A stretch of 64,000 nt of DNA from Edaphochlamys debaryana. Taxonomy: Eukaryota; Chlorophyta; Chlorophyceae; Chlamydomonadales. This document shows, piece by piece, positions 62,016-64,000 of the stretch. How positions within the stretch are numbered: the stretch's first letter is position 1; each line of letters opens with the position of its first letter. The notes beneath the pieces are model-generated. The model was not told the DNA's origin. It made no database searches and was given only the letters and a program-made list of their open reading frames with translations. Position numbers and translations under genes: made by a program. Location: NCBI GenBank assembly GCA_016858145.1, contig JAEHOE010000007.1, positions 1,488,001-1,552,000 of the forward strand. Direction: 5' to 3'.

Positions 62016-64000
62016 ATGGAGGTGAGGACGGGCGAGGCGAGTGTCAAGGGCGTCAGGACTGGGCCGCGGCTGCTACGGACAGCGGCCTTCGGGCAACGAC
62101 AGGCTCCACGGCTTCTGTACCGTTGGGCGCTTTCTGGCGGCCGATGGTGCGGCCACGGAGGAGACCAGGCTTATAAGACGTCCACTCGAAGGAGCCCCGC
62201 CCCCACACGGGCTGCTTTGCTCTGGGACTGCAATCAATCAGATGTGCGCAAGGCGCTGCACTGGCGTCAACGGTGTGGGCGGCTTCTACGAGGCCCGCGC
62301 AATCGTCGTCAAACACCATCCAAGCCGGGGCAGCTTCCCGGGCTGGAGCACCTGCGCCCAGCTCATGCGCAATATGATGGGAATGGAGCTGAGCTCACTG
62401 CCAGTCGCACAGAGAGGTGTTCCCTGTTCACATCCAGCGTGGACGGGACCGCGCAAGTTGTCTGGGCGACAGGACCTGCCCCAAGAGCGGCTGCGGTTGC
62501 ACAGCAGCTGGCCAGGACAGCCAAGGGCTTGACTCCAGGCTGCTTGCTCGACACACGTTGCGCACCCGCCCCCCTCCTAGTGACGCCACGCCCGAGCCCT
62601 GGGCTCCGAGCTTTTACCTGTGCCGCTGCCAGCCGCCAGAGGCTCGCGGCACAGCATCAGCTGTCTGGACGTACAGCGCCCAGCACCAGCGCAACCAGGC
62701 GTTGTGCTCTGTAGAACTGCTTGACGTGGCCGTGGCCGTCGAAGCCCCTGTTGACCACGTTCTCCCGCCCTTTCCCTCTCCCAGAAATACGAATTCCTGA
62801 GCCGGACGGGGGAGGGGGCGTATGGGTCCGTGTGGCGGGCACGAGACAAGAACACGGGCCTCATGGTGGCCGTGAAGAAGATGAAGGACGTGCCCCAGAA
62901 CGAGGAAGAGAGCGAAATCGCTATGCGGGAGGTCCGCGTGCTACAGCTTGCCAAGGTGGGGCTGCAGGAGAAGCGAGGGAGCGCATGCTGTTCGCGCGGC
63001 ACGCAGTGACGTTACCACTGTGTCTTTGGTTTGCTGCGCACTTGGGATGCCGGTTGCTGGGCGGGACACAGGTGTGGGTGCCGGTTTCAGTGGTACGGTG
63101 GTTTTAGATGACCGTTGGCCCAAAAACCCGACACGTACCTGCTTGCTTGATCTCTCCCCTCGTGCACACTCCCCTTTCACCCACAGAATGTCAACATCGT
63201 CAACCTGCTGGAGGTGCGGGGCGTTTGGAGTGTTGACGTACGGGGCCCGCGGGCGCTGAGGGGTTGGAGCTTACCTAGCGCCAAGGCAGCAACGGATAGC
63301 CTTTGGCCGTAACCCGGGTCCTGCTCCGTTATGCAGGCTTACAAGAGTCAGAGCGGGCGGCTCTACCTCGTCTTTGGTAAGTTATGGGCGCCAAGGTCCA
63401 GGGTCACTAGGAACGCCCTTCACTTGTTGACGGACACGTCGGGCCAAAACAGGCAACCTCTTTCTGTCTGATAGGCGCCCATTCACACAGTCCACATTCC
63501 TCTGATCCCCTCTCCTCCCTTTCCTCCCTCCCTCCTCCCTCTCCGACAGAGTATGTGGAGCGGACGCTGCTGCAGGAGCTCAAGGGCTGCCGCGGCGGTC
63601 TGGCGCCGGGGGTGGTCAAGAGCGTGACGTGGCAGCTGGCGCAGGCGCTGTCGTACTTGCATCGGAAGCAGATCATCCACCGCGACGTCAAGCCCAGCAA
63701 CATCCTGCTCACCGAGAACGGGGTGGTCAAGATCTGCGACTTCGGGTTCGCGCGTGCCATGACGTCGAGCTCCGCCGACCCTGCGTACACCACCTACGTC
63801 GTCACACGGTGGTACCGAGCACCAGAGGGTGAGCTCCTCCTCCCAGCGAAGCCCTGTGTCTCTATCATCAACAGCTCATCACGCACAGGCTCACTGCCCG
63901 CCTGCCACGCGTGCGCCCGTCTCCACCATCCCCGCCATCTTCTCGCTCACTCACTCTCCAACTCCGCGCTTGCGTCCTTCTTGTCGCCCTGCAGTGCTGG
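62016..64000 (+). CDS. CDKL-family (CDKL5-like) Ser/Thr protein kinase, 3' end outside window
   Basis: Exons 62016-62021, 62785-62955, 63187-63213, 63337-63376, 63550-63828 and 63995 onward, in frame. The first coding exon is a six-base ATGGAG followed by GTGAGG, giving MEKYEFL, which fits the start of CDKL proteins; it is inferred from this match. Kinase motifs: GEGAYGSV glycine loop, VAVKK (catalytic Lys), SEIAMREV (helix C Glu), HRDVKPSN catalytic loop, DFGFARA, and a TTY activation-loop motif before [10 protein letters not shown]. The DFGFAR/TxY/TRWYR(A/S)PE set is characteristic of the CDKL family. In Chlamydomonas and animals CDKL kinases act in flagella and control their length (LF5 is a CDKL5 homologue), so a ciliary role is likely but not proven. 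The window ends in the exon coding for the sub-domain VIII continuation. Confidence 0.85.

Overview
The window looks like nuclear DNA of a green alga of the Chlamydomonas/Volvox type. Base composition is very GC-rich. Genes are split by many short introns with GTGAGT/GTGCGT-like donors and YAG acceptors. Coding exons are rich in Ala, Pro and Gly, several genes have a downstream TGTAA (the usual green-algal poly(A) signal), and the proteins include thylakoid-type precursors, Pro-rich cell-wall-like linkers and a flagellar-type kinase. I assembled exons by hand. In every complete model the exons add up to whole codons without an internal stop. No tRNA, rRNA or CRISPR array was seen.

Layout. (1) 1-5248 (+): 3' part of a gene fusing a serine beta-lactamase-like region to a type II thioesterase-like domain whose catalytic Ser and His are missing. 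(2) 5825-6752 (+): a small protein with a thylakoid-lumen-type presequence. (3) 8680-16240 (-) and 19200-27303 (-): two tandem paralogues of 21 and 22 exons, encoding secreted mosaic proteins of about 1,133 and 1,153 residues. Their order is signal peptide, SUEL-type lectin, Pro-rich linker, LamG-like domain, two PAN-like domains, an unnamed Cys-rich repeat, a Pro-rich linker and four more PAN-like domains. Between them lies a 1.7-kb segment bounded by identical 155-bp direct repeats, and the second copy carries a hAT-like miniature transposon in an intron. (4) 28801-31373 (-) and 32680-35216 (-): two tandem TatD-family nuclease genes inside a roughly 3.5-kb segmental duplication. (5) 36641-43717 (-): a 17-exon eukaryotic-type cysteinyl-tRNA synthetase with an alternative organelle-targeting start. 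(6) 43997-47050 (+), divergent from it: a plastid membrane protein of about 305 residues. (7) 49473-59879 (+): a protein of about 2,906 residues with JmjN, JmjC and C5HC2-type zinc finger (KDM5/JMJ14-like histone demethylase) and a very long low-complexity tail. (8) 62016 to the right edge (+): 5' part of a CDKL5-like protein kinase.

The genes do not form one pathway. The coherent accessory system is the pair of mosaic lectins. Their modules are mostly encoded by exons bounded by phase-1 introns, which is the signature of exon shuffling known from animal extracellular proteins. Together with the signal peptides and Pro-rich linkers this suggests cell-surface or extracellular-matrix proteins that bind carbohydrate. 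Gene duplication recurs (lectins, TatD), and mobile-element traces lie in the non-coding parts of the duplicated regions.
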